DNA of 64,000 bases. It comes from Rhizobium sp. RCAM05350. GTDB taxonomy: Bacteria; Pseudomonadota; Alphaproteobacteria; Rhizobiales; Rhizobiaceae. This document shows, piece by piece, positions 39,742-50,430 of this stretch; within the stretch, counting starts at the first letter, position 1; each line of letters opens with the position of its first letter. A program made the translations under genes and the position numbers. The notes below the pieces were generated by a model. The model did not search any database and had not been told where the DNA came from. It saw nothing but the letters and a program-made list of their open reading frames with translations. The stretch lies in NCBI GenBank assembly GCA_024426085.1, contig CP087974.1:2890001-2954000 (forward strand), given 5' to 3'.

Positions 39742-39821
39742 TTCTCTCGAAATCACGTCTCGACCTGCCATGGCAATATGCTGCTAAAACCCTGTCATGG
39801 CCCCGACAGAAAGCGCAAAAC

Positions 39822-40562
39822 ATGGATCACGTTGATCACATCCTGGTCGTCGATGACGATCGCGAAATCCACGAGCTGGTTTCGAGCTACCTGAAGAAGA
39901 ACGGGCTGCGCGTCACTGTTGCAGCCGATGGCCGGCATATGCGGTCGTTTCTCGGAAACAGACTCGGTCGACCTGATCGTTCTCGACGTGATGATGCCGG
40001 GAGATGACGGACTTGTCCTTTGTCGCGAGCTGCGGGCTGGAAAACACAAGGCAACGCCCGTCCTGATGCTGACCGCGCGCAGCGACGAGACCGACCGTAT
40101 CATCGGGCTAGAAATGGGAGCCGACGACTATCTGGTAAAGCCATTTGCCGCCCGGGAACTGCTTGCTCGCGTCAACGCCGTGCTGCGGCGCACACGAATG
40201 CTGCCTCCCAATCTCCAGATCTCCGAGGCCGGCCAATGCCTGAAATTCGGCGATTGGCAGCTCGACACGTCTGGCAGGCACCTGCTGGACGAGCAAGGAA
40301 CGATCGTTGCGCTCAGCGGCGCCGAATACCGGCTGCTCGCGTCTTCGTCGATCATCCACAGCGCGTGTTGAACCGGGACCAGCTTCTGAACCTCACACAG
40401 GGTCGCGATGCCGAGTTGTTCGACCGGTCCATCGATCTTCTGGTCAGCCGGCTTCGCCAGCGCCTTCGAGACGATGCCCGCGAACCGGCCTATATCAAGA
40501 CAGTGCGCAGCGAGGGCTATGTCTTCTCGATGCCGGTCCAGATCACCGAGGCCCGATCGTGA
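39822..40562 (+). CDS. OmpR-family two-component response regulator (two frame breaks)
   Basis: About 247 residues. Receiver domain: acidic pair in HILVVDDDREIHEL, phospho-acceptor Asp in DLIVLDVMMPGDDG, Thr in LMLTARSDE and Lys in DDYLVKPFAAREL. C-terminal winged helix: LSGAEYRLL, then RVFVDHPQRVLNRDQLLNLT, RSIDLLVSRLRQRL and IKTVRSEGYVF. Extra or missing bases near 39950 (after MRSF) and 40345 (after EYRLL) break it. Its stop overlaps the GTG start of the sensor kinase. Probably controls the ohr, dipZ and hydrolase genes or the efflux pump downstream. Confidence 0.87.
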
Positions 40563-41879
40563 GCACACTGTCCGCGCGACAACCGTTTCGCCCCTGGCCG
40601 ACGACCTTGCGATCAAGGCTGTTTCTGATCTTCCTCACCGGACTCGTCATTGCCAACGGCCTTTCTTTCGGCGTCCTGTTTTTCGAACGCTATGTCATGG
40701 TCGAAGCGATGCTTCTCACCAACCTGGACAAGGATGTGACGACTGCCATTGCCCTGCTCGACAGACTGCCGGCAAGTGAACGGCCGGACTGGGTCAGTCA
40801 GCTCGATCGCAGGACCTATCGCTATGTGCTAGGCCCGGGTCTGCCGGGCATTCCCTGACGTTACCGGCCTCGGTGCTGAAATGGCCGATACCATACGCAA
40901 GGCGGTGGGCGATCGCTTTGCCGTGAACGTCCAGTCGGTACCTGGAGCAAGCGAACGCCTGCAGGCGCATCTGACGTTGAGCGACGGAGCACCACTGACA
41001 ATCGATATCTATCCCACGACAATGCCACTGGCGAAGTGGCTGCCTTACGTCCTGCTGGCACAACTCTCTCTGCTCGTCCTCTGCAGCTGGTTTGCAGTTC
41101 GGCTGGCCATCCGCCCTCTTGTCAATCTGGCCGATGCGGCGAATGCGCTGGATCCCAACAAGACTGTTGTGAAGCTCAATGAAAGCGGCCCCCGCGAGGT
41201 CGCCTATGCTGCAGCCGCATTCAATGCCATGCGCGATCGGATCGCTCAATATCTCCAGGAACGCGTACAAATCCTCGCAGCGATTTCCCATGACCTCCAA
41301 ACCCCGATCACCCGGATGAAGCTGCGCGCGGAATTTGCCGAAGAATCCATTGAAAAAGAAAAACTGATGAAGGACCTGACCGAGATCGAACGGCTCGTTC
41401 AAGAAGGGGTTGCCTATGCCCGCAGCGCCCACGGCAATTCCGAAAAGCCCTCGCGCATAGACATCGACTCCTTCATCGAGAGCCTCGTCTACGATTATCA
41501 GGATACGGGTAAAGCCGCAGAATTGAGCGGAAAGATCGGAGTGGCGTTGGTGACACGTCCTCACGCCTTGCGACGCATCCTGACAAATCTCATCGACAAC
41601 GCCCTAAAGTTTGGTGGAGCGGCGGAGGTTCGCATCGACAGCGATGCCAGCGGCTCGATTGCGATCGAGGTGTTGGATAGAGGCCCAGGCATTCCCGTGG
41701 AATATCTCGAGGCCGTCCTTCAACCTTTCTTCCGCGTCGAGAACTCGAGAAACCGGGAAACCGGCGGCACGGGACTTGGACTTGCCATAGTCCAGGAACT
41801 CTCACGTGCGATCGGAGCGAGGTTGATACTCAGCAACCGGGTCGAGGGCGGCTTGTCGGTACGGATTTTGCTGTCCTGA
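40559..41879 (+). CDS. Sensor histidine kinase, EnvZ-like (one frame break)
   Basis: About 440 residues. N-terminal membrane segment (LFLIFLTGLVIANGLSFGVL), a periplasmic sensor region of about 130 residues, second membrane segment (LPYVLLAQLSLLVLCSWFAV), HAMP (RPLVNLADAANALDPNKTV), H-box ILAAISHDLQTPITRMKLR, N-box LTNLIDNALKFGGAAEV and G-box RETGGTGLGLAIVQELS. Starts at GTG 40559 inside the regulator stop. The break near 40855 is in the sensor domain. The signal it senses is unknown; the local regulon hints at oxidative, thiol or membrane stress. Confidence 0.87.
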
Positions 41880-42170
41880 TTGCGAAATCAGTCAAGTCGA
41901 AGGTCATTCTTTCTGAACAAAGAGCCGACGTGGATGGGGCGCTTGACCCGTGAAATTGACGGGCGTCATTACTCAACTCGCGCCGCAGTTACGATCGACT
42001 CAGGACTTTTGTGCAGGAATCAAAAAAACGAACGGAAAAATCCAGCGGGGTTTTTGCCAATGATAACCGTTCACAAGACGAAAATTCGAGGGCGTCTGCA
42101 GATTGACACATACCGTTGCACAGACGAAGGTGAGGCCAATTGGTACCTGAGACAATTGAGGGGATATTCA

Positions 42171-43316
42171 ATGACAGGTTGCGCCTATCGATCAGCGGCC
42201 GCCGTTCTACTGCTTATCTCGACAATTGCGGTGAGCCGCAGTGCGGTCGCCCAAGAAGGCGATAAACCAGCTGCTGCCCCTCCTTCCGTGACCGTTACAA
42301 CAGCAATCGAAAAGGATATCCGGCCGTCGATCTCTTTCACCGGGCGCGTACAAGCCGTCGATAAGGTTGAGCTGCGGGCACGTATCGATGGATTTCTCGA
42401 AAAGCGGCTCTTTACCGAAGGTCAGGATGTCAAGGAAGGCGACCTTCTCTTCGTTATGGAGAAGGGACAATACGAAGCCGCGGTTGTCCAGGCTCAGGGC
42501 GCGATCGAGTCCGCTGAAGCCGGCCTGGCGCTGACGAATATCGAGGTCGAGCGGCAGACAACGCTTGTTGCCAAAAGTGCCGCGCCGCAAAACCAGCTGG
42601 ACCTGGCCATCGCCAAGCAGAGCGAAGCCAAAGGCAGCCTCACGCAGTTGAACGCTGCGCTCGACAAAGCCAAGCTTGACCTCGGCTATACCGAAATCCG
42701 TGCGCCGATTGCCGGACGCATCGGCCGCTCGGCCTATTCCGTCGGAAATTTCATCGGCCCCTCGAGCAATGTGCTGGCGACGATCGTCAGCCAGGATCCG
42801 ATCTATGCGAGCTTCTCGGTGTCCCAGCGTGAAATTCTCGCCATCCGGGACAAGCTGGCAAGCGAGGGGACGCTGGGTAGCGCCGTCAATGCGGCGGTTG
42901 TCTATGTCGAACTGGCGGACGGAAAACGCTATCCCGAACCCGGAAAGGTCAATTTTGTCGATGTGACCGTCGATCAGGGTACCGACACCGTACCGGTTCG
43001 TGCGACATTTCCCAATCCGAAACGGCTCCTGATCGATGGGCAGCTCGTGACCGTCATCGTTGAAGGCGGCACCGCGGAAAAATCGCTGGTCGTGCCGCAG
43101 GCGGCGATCCAGATCGACCAATCCGGGCCGTTTGCGCTCGTCGTCAACAGCGAGAACAAGATCGAGGTTCGCCGCATCGAGCCGGGGCAGACAGTGGGCA
43201 GCGACTTGTCCGTCCTCAAGGGACTTGCCGTTGGCGACAAAATCGTAACCGAGGGCATTCAACGGGTTCGCCCCGGGCAGGTCGTTGAGCCGCTCGAAGC
43301 CAAGTCGGGATCCTGA
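42171..43316 (+). CDS. RND efflux periplasmic adaptor (membrane fusion protein)
   Basis: Intact 381-residue protein starting MTGCAYRSAAAVLLLISTIA, a signal peptide ending near AVA-QEG. Family order: beta-barrel strand (ISFTGRVQAVDKVELRARID), lipoyl domain (GFLEKRLFTEGQDVKEGDLL), alpha hairpin (about 95-170), then RAPIAGRIGRSAYSVGNFIG and the distal barrel. I start at ATG 42171 because the open frame before it lacks any family match. The 291 bases between the kinase and this gene hold no gene I can support. The pump gene begins 2 bases after its stop. Confidence 0.92.
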   Translation: MTGCAYRSAAAVLLLISTIAVSRSAVAQEGDKPAAAPPSVTVTTAIEKDIRPSISFTGRVQAVDKVELRARIDGFLEKRLFTEGQDVKEGDLLFVMEKGQYEAAVVQAQGAIESAEAGLALTNIEVERQTTLVAKSAAPQNQLDLAIAKQSEAKGSLTQLNAALDKAKLDLGYTEIRAPIAGRIGRSAYSVGNFIGPSSNVLATIVSQDPIYASFSVSQREILAIRDKLASEGTLGSAVNAAVVYVELADGKRYPEPGKVNFVDVTVDQGTDTVPVRATFPNPKRLLIDGQLVTVIVEGGTAEKSLVVPQAAIQIDQSGPFALVVNSENKIEVRRIEPGQTVGSDLSVLKGLAVGDKIVTEGIQRVRPGQVVEPLEAKSGS

Positions 43317-43318
43317 GC

Positions 43319-46300
43319 ATGTTGTCAGGGATTTTCATCGATCGGCCACGGCTTGCGGTCGTCATATCGCTCGTCATCACCATTGCAGGTCTTGTCGCGC
43401 TGAGCGTCATACCGATTGCCCAGTTTCCGGACATCGTGCCGCCGCAGGTGTCGGTGACGGTCAGCTACCCCGGCGCCAGCGCTGAAATCGTTCAGCAATC
43501 GGTCGCCCAGCCGATCGAATCCCGTGTCGTCGGCGTCGACAACATGATCTACATGAAGTCGACCAGCGGCAATGACGGCAGCTATACGCTGACCGTCAGC
43601 TTCGCCGTCGGAACAGATCCTGATATCAATGCCGTCAACGTGCAGAACCGCGTCAACCTTGCCGAGGCGCAGTTGCCGCAGGAGGCGCGAGCGCAGGGGA
43701 TCAGCGTCAAGAAGAAATCCTCGGCGCTGATGCAGCTGATCGCCTTGACGTCGAAGGATGGCAAGCAGGACCAGCTTTTCCTCTCCAACTACGCCACCAT
43801 CAATATCATGGATGGTCTGAAGCGGATCAGCGGCGTCGGCGACGTGACGCTTCTGACGCCGTCCGACTACAGCATGCGCATCTGGGTGACGCCGGAGCGG
43901 CTGACCAGCTTCGGCATGACGCCGAATGATATTGTCGATGCGCTGAAGCGGCAGAACGTCCAGGCGGCCATTGGCCGTATCGGCGCGCAGCCGGCTTTGC
44001 CGGACCAGCAATTCCAGCTGACCATTCAGACGAAAGGACGCCTCAGCACTGTCGAGGAGTTCGGCAGCATCGTGCTTCGGGCGCAGCCTGATGGATCGTT
44101 TGTCCGAATCCGTGATGTCCGCGCGTCGAGTTGACGTCGAAGACGGCCGAGCAGATCGGTCGGCAGGACGGCACGCCGGCGGCAGTTTTGGGTATCTACC
44201 AGTCGCCAGGCGGCAATGCGATCGCGACGGCAGAGGCCATCGGCCAGTTACTTGAGAAGCTCAAGCCGTCGTTTCCGGAGGGCGTCGAGTATAAGGTGAC
44301 CTACGATACGACGAAGTTCGTCGATGAAAGTATCCACGAGGTCATCAAGACCCTGATCGAGGCATTCATCCTCGTCGTGATCGTCGTCTATCTGTTCCTT
44401 GGAAGCGTGCGTGCCACGCTCATTCCGCTGATCGCCGTGCCGGTGTCTCTGATCGGAACGTTCGCGGTGATGATGGCGCTTGGCTTTTCGGCCAACACGG
44501 TCTCGCTGCTGGCGCTCGTTCTGGCGATCGGCATCGTCGTCGATGATGCGATCGTCGTTGTCGAGGCGGTCGAGGCCCAGCTGGAAAAGGACCCGACCAT
44601 CACGCCGGCGGAAGCTGCGCGGCTTGCAATGGGCGAGATCACGGCCCCGATTATCGCCATCACCCTGGTTCTGCTTTCGGTGTTCATACCGGTGGCGTTC
44701 ATACCGGGCATTTCAGGTGAGCTTTTCCGTCAGTTCTGCCGTTGCCGTGTCCGTGTCGATGGTGATTTCGGCCATCAACGCGCTGTCGTTGTCGCCGGCT
44801 CTCTGCGCTGTGTTTTTGAAGGCCCAGCATGGTCCCAAGCGCGGCCCGATCCGCTATGTGCTGAAGGGTATCGACTATGCCCGCGATGGTTATGCGTCGC
44901 TGGTGCGGCGGTTCGTCCGCTTTGCCGTCCTGGGGCTGGTGCTGCTGGTCGGCCTTGTCGCCGGCACCGGCTGGCTGCTCAAGACGACGCCAACAGGATT
45001 TTTGCCGTCCGAGGACCAGGGCGCCATCTTCGGTGAAATCGTCCTGCCGGATGGCGCTTCGGTGAACCGGACGAACGCCGTTGCCAAGCGGGTCGAGGAG
45101 ATGATCCGCGCCACCGATGGCGTCGATGGTGTGATGTCGGTTGTCGGCTACAGTCTGCTCGACGGTCAGGTGAAATCGAATTCGGGCTTGCTGGTGATTA
45201 CGCTGAAGCCGTTTGCCGACCGCACGACGGTAGAGTTGTCCGTCAACGGGCTCATCGCCAAGATCAGTGCTGAACTCCAGGCGATCAAGGACGCCAACGT
45301 CATCGTCTACAATCTGCCGCCGATCATCGGCTTGGGTACAGGCAGCGGCTTTGAATACCAGCTGCTCAGTCTCACCGGTGGTAGTGCCACGGATATTGCC
45401 CAGGCCGCGCGCGGCCTGGTGTTTGCGGCCAACCAGGACCCGGCACTGAGCCGGGTGTTTACCACCTATGCGGCCAATACGCCGCAGCTCTATCTCGATA
45501 TCGACCGCGAGAAGGTCCAGACGCTCGGCATTGAGGTCTCGGATGTCTTCAACGTGCTGCAATCGGTGCTGGGCAGCGCCTATGCCAACGACTTCAACCT
45601 GTTCGGTCGGACCTGGCAGGTCACGGTGCAGGGCGAGGCATCGGAGCGGGCGAAGGTCGATGACATCTACCGAATCAATGTCCGCAACAACAAGGGACAG
45701 ATGGTGCCGATCCGGGCGTTTGCGCAGGCGCGCCTGATCCTTGGGCCGCAGCTGATCGTGCGCTACAACAACTACGCCAGTGCGACAATCAATGGTGGTC
45801 CGGCGCCGGGACGCAGCTCAGGCGAGGCGATTGCCGCCATGGAGGCAGTGTCCGCCAAGACGCTTCCGGCCGGCTATAGCTATGAATGGACGGGAACGGC
45901 GCTGCAGGAAATCGAAGCGAGCGGCAAGACGACGATGATCCTCGGGCTTGCCGTACTCTTTGCCTATCTGTTCCTCGTCGGCCTTTACGAAAGCTGGACC
46001 ATCCCGATCGCGGTGCTGTTGTCGGTGTCGGCCGGTATTGCCGGCTCGATGCTCGGGCTCAAGGTGGCGGGTCTCGATAACAACCTTTATGCGCAGATCG
46101 GCCTTGTGGTGCTGATCGCGCTTGCGGCGAAGAACGGCATTCTCATCGTCGAGTTTGCCATGGAACGGCGAAAGCACGGGCTTGGCATTTCGGAAGCGGC
46201 TGTGGAAGGCGCGCGAGCGGTTCCGTGCGGTGATGATGACGAGCTTTGCCTTCATTGCCGGCCTGGTGCCGCTGGTCATTGCCGAAGGCGCCGGTATGCT

Positions 46301-46457
46301 CAGCCGCCGCGGCGTCGGCACCGCTGTCTTCGGCGGCATGCTGGGCGCAGCACTGGTCGGCATCTTCCTGATCCCGATGCTCTATGTGAACTTCCAGTGG
46401 CTGCGGGAAAAGGCAAAGACGATCGGGCGGAAGACTGGGGAGCAGTCGATCGAGTAA
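43319..46457 (+). CDS. RND multidrug efflux pump, AcrB/MexB family (three frame breaks)
   Basis: About 1045 residues, the full AcrB length. N-terminus [20 protein letters not shown], porter domains with [20 protein letters not shown], the proton-relay Asp pair in [20 protein letters not shown] and the matching Lys in [17 protein letters not shown]. The C-terminal [20 protein letters not shown] is normal. Frame breaks lie near 44128 (after VRIRDV), 44720 (after ISGELF) and 46210 (after SEAAVEGA); all are one-base changes with intact sequence on both sides. Forms a drug/proton antiporter with the adaptor. No outer-membrane factor gene follows; an IS remnant does. Confidence 0.9.
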
Positions 46458-46458
46458 C

Positions 46459-46720
46459 GACCGCGTAGCAGAAGCCGGCCGCAATACGAATGTATGTAAA
46501 ATCGGCGACCCAGACCACGTTGGGTCGATTCGGGATGAGATTGCGGTACGTTTTTGGTGACCGGTGCAACGTGGCTGCTATCAGTCACGCGGATATGGCG
46601 TTTGCGCGGCTTGATCCCTAGTCCGCTGGCCGCATCACCCGGGCGACATGCTTGTGATTGACGAGGTGACGGCAGCGATGAAGCTCATACGTCGCACACC
46701 GATATCCGTAGCACGGCAAT
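46459..46720 (-). pseudogene. Decayed IS3-family transposase (orfB) fragment
   Basis: On the minus strand the reading CYGYRCATYELHRCRHLVNH, then KHVARVMRPAD, matches the IS3-family OrfB pattern YGYRRVT-ELRRRGH-VNHKRVARLMR. After stops and frame changes, NLIPNRPNVVWVADFTYIRI followed by AAGFCYAVV is the start of the DDE integrase core (NQVWVADITYI), whose first D is present. The rest of the catalytic domain is absent at the pump gene end (46457). Stops occur in each frame, so unlike its neighbours this copy is truly dead. Further minus-strand sequence up to about 46930 may belong to it, without a clear match. Confidence 0.7.
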
Positions 46721-47121
46721 GACACCGCTTCTGATGTCCTGGCAAAGCCGAAGCTTAAACTGCATCGAGCGCAGCTGATATGGACCTCGTGATTTCATGA
46801 GCCTTCTCCATTTAAAGCCCACAGAGCGTATCGGTTTTCCGTACCGCTTGGTCCGGCAGCAGCGGTTCAGTCCAAAACCGGCGCAGTTCTCAGTGGAAAT
46901 CACCACGCCGAACCCACTTCATTAGCCGACCGCGAGTTTTAGGCGCGCGCCTGTCTGTGCCCTGAGGGTGGCAGGACCTTGCGATTTTGATCCCCTACGC
47001 GGGGGTGTTACTCGTTTCGCCATGTCCATATATAGGATAAATCTTTATATAAGAAATTTTTGTCTTTTCCTTTGCTCTCTAAGCCACTGCATAGTCCCTA
47101 ATCTACCGCAAAATGCGAGCC
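46721..47121. other. Non-coding stretch between IS remnant and TRAP promoter
   Basis: No gene with recognisable relatives. The part near 47025-47090 is unusually AT-rich (ATATATAGGATAAATC, TTATATAAGAAATTTTTG) compared with the rest of the window, which suggests imported or regulatory DNA. Confidence 0.4.
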
Positions 47122-47149
47122 TTGACGCTCGTCAAACATTCTCTTATAA
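47122..47149 (+). promoter_or_regulatory. Sigma70-like promoter for the TRAP operon
   Basis: TTGACG (47122-47127), 16 bases, TTATAA (47144-47149), followed by an AT-rich stretch and the dctP-type start at 47211. Imperfect but the best promoter match in this region. Confidence 0.5.
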
Positions 47150-47173
47150 CTTTTTTATTCGCATATGAATTAT

Positions 47174-47193
47174 GCCTGAAGAGGAGTTCAGGC
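47174..47193 (+). promoter_or_regulatory. Leader inverted repeat before the TRAP binding protein
   Basis: GCCTGAA-GAGGAG-TTCAGGC is a perfect 7-bp inverted repeat just after a second small dyad GCATA-TGAAT-TATGC (47161-47175). Both lie between the promoter and the start codon, where a repressor or a 5' hairpin could act. Confidence 0.5.
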
Positions 47194-47210
47194 TGAAGGG
47201 GGAGGGTCTC

Positions 47211-48185
47211 ATGAAGACAATCATATTTGCGTCCGTTATGGCCGCATTGTCGTTCTGCGGCGTCGCGTCGGCTCAGGAATACAATCTGCGCTTTTCGACA
47301 TCGCAGGTTAATCCGAACGAGCCGATCGTGAAGGCGATGAAGCTTTATGCCGAGCGTGTCGGTGAACGGTCGGAGGGCAGGATTGCCATCACGGTCATGA
47401 CCGGCGACCAGCTGGGCGCGCAGAAGAAGGTCAACGAGATGGTCATGAGCGGTGCAAATCTGCTCAGCGCCACCGATTACGGGCAGCTCGGCCAGTTTGA
47501 ACCCGACATGTCCATCCTCGCCGGCCCCTACGTCTATCCGAGCCTCGAAGCGAGCGACAAGCTGTTCGTCTCGGACGTCTACAAGGAACTGTCCGCCAAG
47601 CTTGAGGCGCAGGGTATCAAGATCCTGATGCCGAACGGTCTTTTTGGATACCGCCACATCATCTCGAACAAGGCCGTGCGCACACCCGCCGATCTGGCCG
47701 GCGTCACCATTCGTGTTCCTGCCTCTCCAATCATGATGGCGACATTCGCCACCTACGGAGCGCGCCCGACCGAACTGCCCTGGGGTGATGTTTACAACGG
47801 ACTCCAGTCCGGTGTTGTCGATGCGGCGGAAGGTCCGTTCGGCTCTATCGCGGGCGCCAAGCTCAATGAAACGCGCAAGGTCATTTCCAAGACCGGCCAT
47901 CAGGTGATGTTCACCGCCTGGGTCGCATCCGCCCGCTTTTTCAACGGCCTGCCTGAAGATCTGCAGAAGATCATGACCGAGGAGGGGCAGAAAATCGCCG
48001 TCGATCTGACGAGAATGACGCTCGAGACCGATGATATCTACGCCAAGCAATTGGCTGATGCAGGCGTGGAAATCATCTCCGATGTCGATATTCCTGCCTT
48101 TGTCGAAGCCTCCAAGGCTGCTTATGGAAAGGTTCCGAACCTGACGCCCGGCATGTTCGAACGCATCCAGGACTCCATGAAATAA
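47211..48185 (+). CDS. TRAP transporter periplasmic binding protein (DctP family)
   Basis: Intact 324-residue protein with signal peptide MKTIIFASVMAALSFCGVAS (cleavage near ASA-QEY). DctP features: LRFSTSQVNPNEPIVKAMKL, MKLYAERVGERSEGRIAITV, the helix GVTIRVPASPIMMATF that carries the conserved Arg for substrate carboxylates, then ELPWGDVYNGLQSGVVDAAE and FTAWVASARFFNGLP. The Arg implies an organic-acid ligand. A strong GGGGGAGGG site precedes ATG 47211. Uronate or a related sugar acid is plausible given the uxuA cluster 9 kb away. Confidence 0.9.
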   Translation: MKTIIFASVMAALSFCGVASAQEYNLRFSTSQVNPNEPIVKAMKLYAERVGERSEGRIAITVMTGDQLGAQKKVNEMVMSGANLLSATDYGQLGQFEPDMSILAGPYVYPSLEASDKLFVSDVYKELSAKLEAQGIKILMPNGLFGYRHIISNKAVRTPADLAGVTIRVPASPIMMATFATYGARPTELPWGDVYNGLQSGVVDAAEGPFGSIAGAKLNETRKVISKTGHQVMFTAWVASARFFNGLPEDLQKIMTEEGQKIAVDLTRMTLETDDIYAKQLADAGVEIISDVDIPAFVEASKAAYGKVPNLTPGMFERIQDSMK

Positions 48186-48192
48186 AGCGATC

Positions 48193-48220
48193 GGCCAGCG
48201 GGGCATCCGTCCGGCTGGCC
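48193..48220 (+). promoter_or_regulatory. Intercistronic hairpin after dctP-type gene
   Basis: GGCCAGC (48193-48199) and GCTGGCC (48214-48220) form a 7-bp stem with a 14-base loop between the binding-protein stop and the small permease start. Likely sets the ratio of binding protein to membrane subunits. Confidence 0.55.
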
Positions 48221-48245
48221 ATTTCTGTAATGTCTGGGGAATTCC

Positions 48246-48751
48246 ATGAACAGTTTTACTGAAACCAGCGGCGATGGCCCGCTGTTAAGCCTTCGCCGCG
48301 CGGATGAAGCGATCGGTGTCGCAGCTCTGATCGTCGTGGTCTTTTCGATCCTTTGGGGTGTCGTCAGCCGCTACATCTTTCCGCAGCCGGCGGCCTGGAC
48401 ATACGAGCTTGCCATCCTTGCTTTTTCTTACCTGGTATTCTTCGGTGCGATCACCGGCGTCCGTCTCGGAACGCATGCAGCCATCGATGTGCTTGTCACG
48501 GCGCTACCCGATCGTTGGCAAACTGCCATCCGCTGGTTCAACTATATCCTTCTTGCGGCCTTCTTCATCCTGATGACCGTTCTCTTCGTCTGGCAGGCCT
48601 GGACGTCGCGCCATGTCCACACGATCGCCCTCGATTTGTCGCGCAGCATCGCCTACGGCCCGCTGGCGCTCGCATCAGTCGGCATGCTGTTTCAGCACCT
48701 GCTCGTCGAACGGCCGTGGCGGCCGAGAACGCATCGCAACGTGGATTCTGA
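48246..48751 (+). CDS. TRAP transporter small permease (DctQ family; frame break near the end)
   Basis: About 168 residues, four membrane segments: IGVAALIVVVFSILWGVVSR, YIFPQPAAWTYELAILAFSYL (family motif, split by W), WFNYILLAAFFILMTVLFVW and SIAYGPLALASVGMLFQHLL. As sequenced the frame runs on into the start of the next gene, which is unusual. In the neighbouring frame the tail is ERPW-AENASQRGF with a stop at 48749-48751, four bases before the DctM start, so a one-base error near 48718 is likely. A real DctQ-DctM fusion is the alternative. Confidence 0.78.
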
Positions 48752-48755
48752 TTAT

Positions 48756-50067
48756 ATGACCTTTTTCCATCTTGCCGGGCCTTCGCTTCTCGTCGTTATC
48801 CTTTTCCTGCTTTCGACGCCGATCACATGGGCTATGGCCATCGCGCGCTCGCCTTTTCTTCCTGAATATGGACATGATCCCGCTGTCCAACTTCGCGCAG
48901 GAAATGGCGGAAGGCAGCCAGTCGGTTTCTCTGCTGGCGCTTCCCCTCTTCGTTTTGGCTGGCTGCATCATGAACGCCTCCGGCATCACGCGGCGCCTGC
49001 TTAACCTGGCCGATGTGCTGGTTGGCCACATGACCGGCGCACTTGCCCAGATGTGCACGGTACTTGCCACGCTTTTGGGCAGCCTGACGGCGTCAGCAAA
49101 TGCCGATGCGGCGATGCTCGCCAAGACGCTTGGCATGCAGATGGCCGAGCGCGGCTACAGCCGGGCCTTTGCCGCCGTGATCACCTCGTCGGCTGCGATC
49201 ATCACGAGCCTCATCCCGCCTTCCATCGGGTTGATCGTCTATGGCTTTCTGGCGGAAACCTCGATCGGCCGCCTGTTTGCCGCCGGTGTCGTGCCCGGTC
49301 TCGTTCTCGCCCTCGGCCTGATGATCACCACCTTTTTCATCGCCAGGAAACGCGGCTACAAATCCTTGCGCGACAAGAGGGCGAGCGGCGCCGAGGTCAG
49401 GGCCGCCCTGCTCGACGGTCTCTGGGCCTTGTCCATTCCGGCCGTCATCTTTGCCGGAACACGCTATGGCCTGTTCACCACAACGGAGGCCGGCGCGGTC
49501 GTCGTCGTCTATGTGCTGTTCGTTGCCATCTTCGGCTACCGAGAATTCACCGTCCGCCGGATCCCGGAAGTTCTGGCCGAGGCCGTGCGCGATTCCGCCG
49601 TCGTCATGATAATGATTTGCGCCGCCGCCGCGTTCGGCTTCTACCTTGCGTGGGAGCAGGTTCCGCAGGCCATGTCGAGCTGGCTCGGTGCCGCCACCGA
49701 CAATCCGTTGATGATGCTGCTATTGATCAACGTCATGTTGATGATCATCGGCACGGCGATCGAGGGTTCGGCGGCATTGATCATCTTGACGCCAATGCTC
49801 ATTCCGATCATCGACGGTGTTCATATCGACCGGGTGCATTTCGGCATTATCTTCATCACCAATCTGACCATCGCCGGCATTACGCCGCCGGTCGGCGGGC
49901 TTATGTACATCTCTTCCATGGTGATGCGCGTTCCGATGATGGCCTATGCAAGAGAGGTAGTCCCTTACCTGCTCATGATGATGGTTCTGCTCGGGGTGCT
50001 TAGTATTTTCCCGCAACTGTCGCTCTGGCTTCCTGACCTCATCTACGGAACGGCGGCTGTGCAATGA
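48756..50067 (+). CDS. TRAP transporter large permease (DctM family; frame break near residue 32)
   Basis: About 437 residues with roughly twelve membrane segments, starting MTFFHLAGPSLLVVILFLLS. After a break near 48850 it continues LFFLNMDMIPLSNFAQEM, then LLALPLFVLAGCIMNASGIT, LATLLGSLTASANADAAMLA, IITSLIPPSIGLIVYGFLAE and NLTIAGITPPVGGLMYISSM, all DctM hallmarks. It is the ion-coupled transport subunit for the DctP ligand. The stop at 50067 ends the operon. Confidence 0.87.
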
Positions 50068-50430
50068 CAGTGCGTTTTGCGTGCGCTTGGAACATGCTGA
50101 TGCCAATCCAGGCATCAGCATAATCGTTGCCGAAATCCCCTTCGCCAAACGCGCAAAACTGCTCAGACAAACCATGCCACGTTTCAGGCTGAACCTTGTT
50201 CAAGTTTCAGTGCTGCCCAAATCTCTGCAAGGGTGGATTTTTCGGCGTCGGTGACCTCTACCCCTCCGTCGTCGCGATACCGTCCCGAATGATCGTATTA
50301 TTAGCTCTGCGCGGTTTGTCTTTCCGGCGCTCTATTTTTCTCCGAACCTTGCCACATATGGCAGTTTATGCCCCGACGAATGCCGGTGGGCGTGGGAGAA
50401 AATGCAAACAGTTTCAAGAGGGAGAGTACC
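50068..50430. other. Intergenic region between TRAP and osmoprotectant operons
   Basis: No gene recognised. TGATGCC-AATCCA-GGCATCA (50098-50117) is a 7-bp hairpin about 30 bases after the TRAP stop, a possible terminator without a clear T run. The promoter of the next operon must lie in the remainder; GAGGGAGAG supplies its ribosome site. Confidence 0.45.

Noticed and set aside
48246..49004. Natural DctQ-DctM fusion
   Set aside because: The joined frame fails again within 100 bases, and the alternative frame gives a normal DctQ stop four bases before a good DctM start, so separate subunits with errors are more likely.
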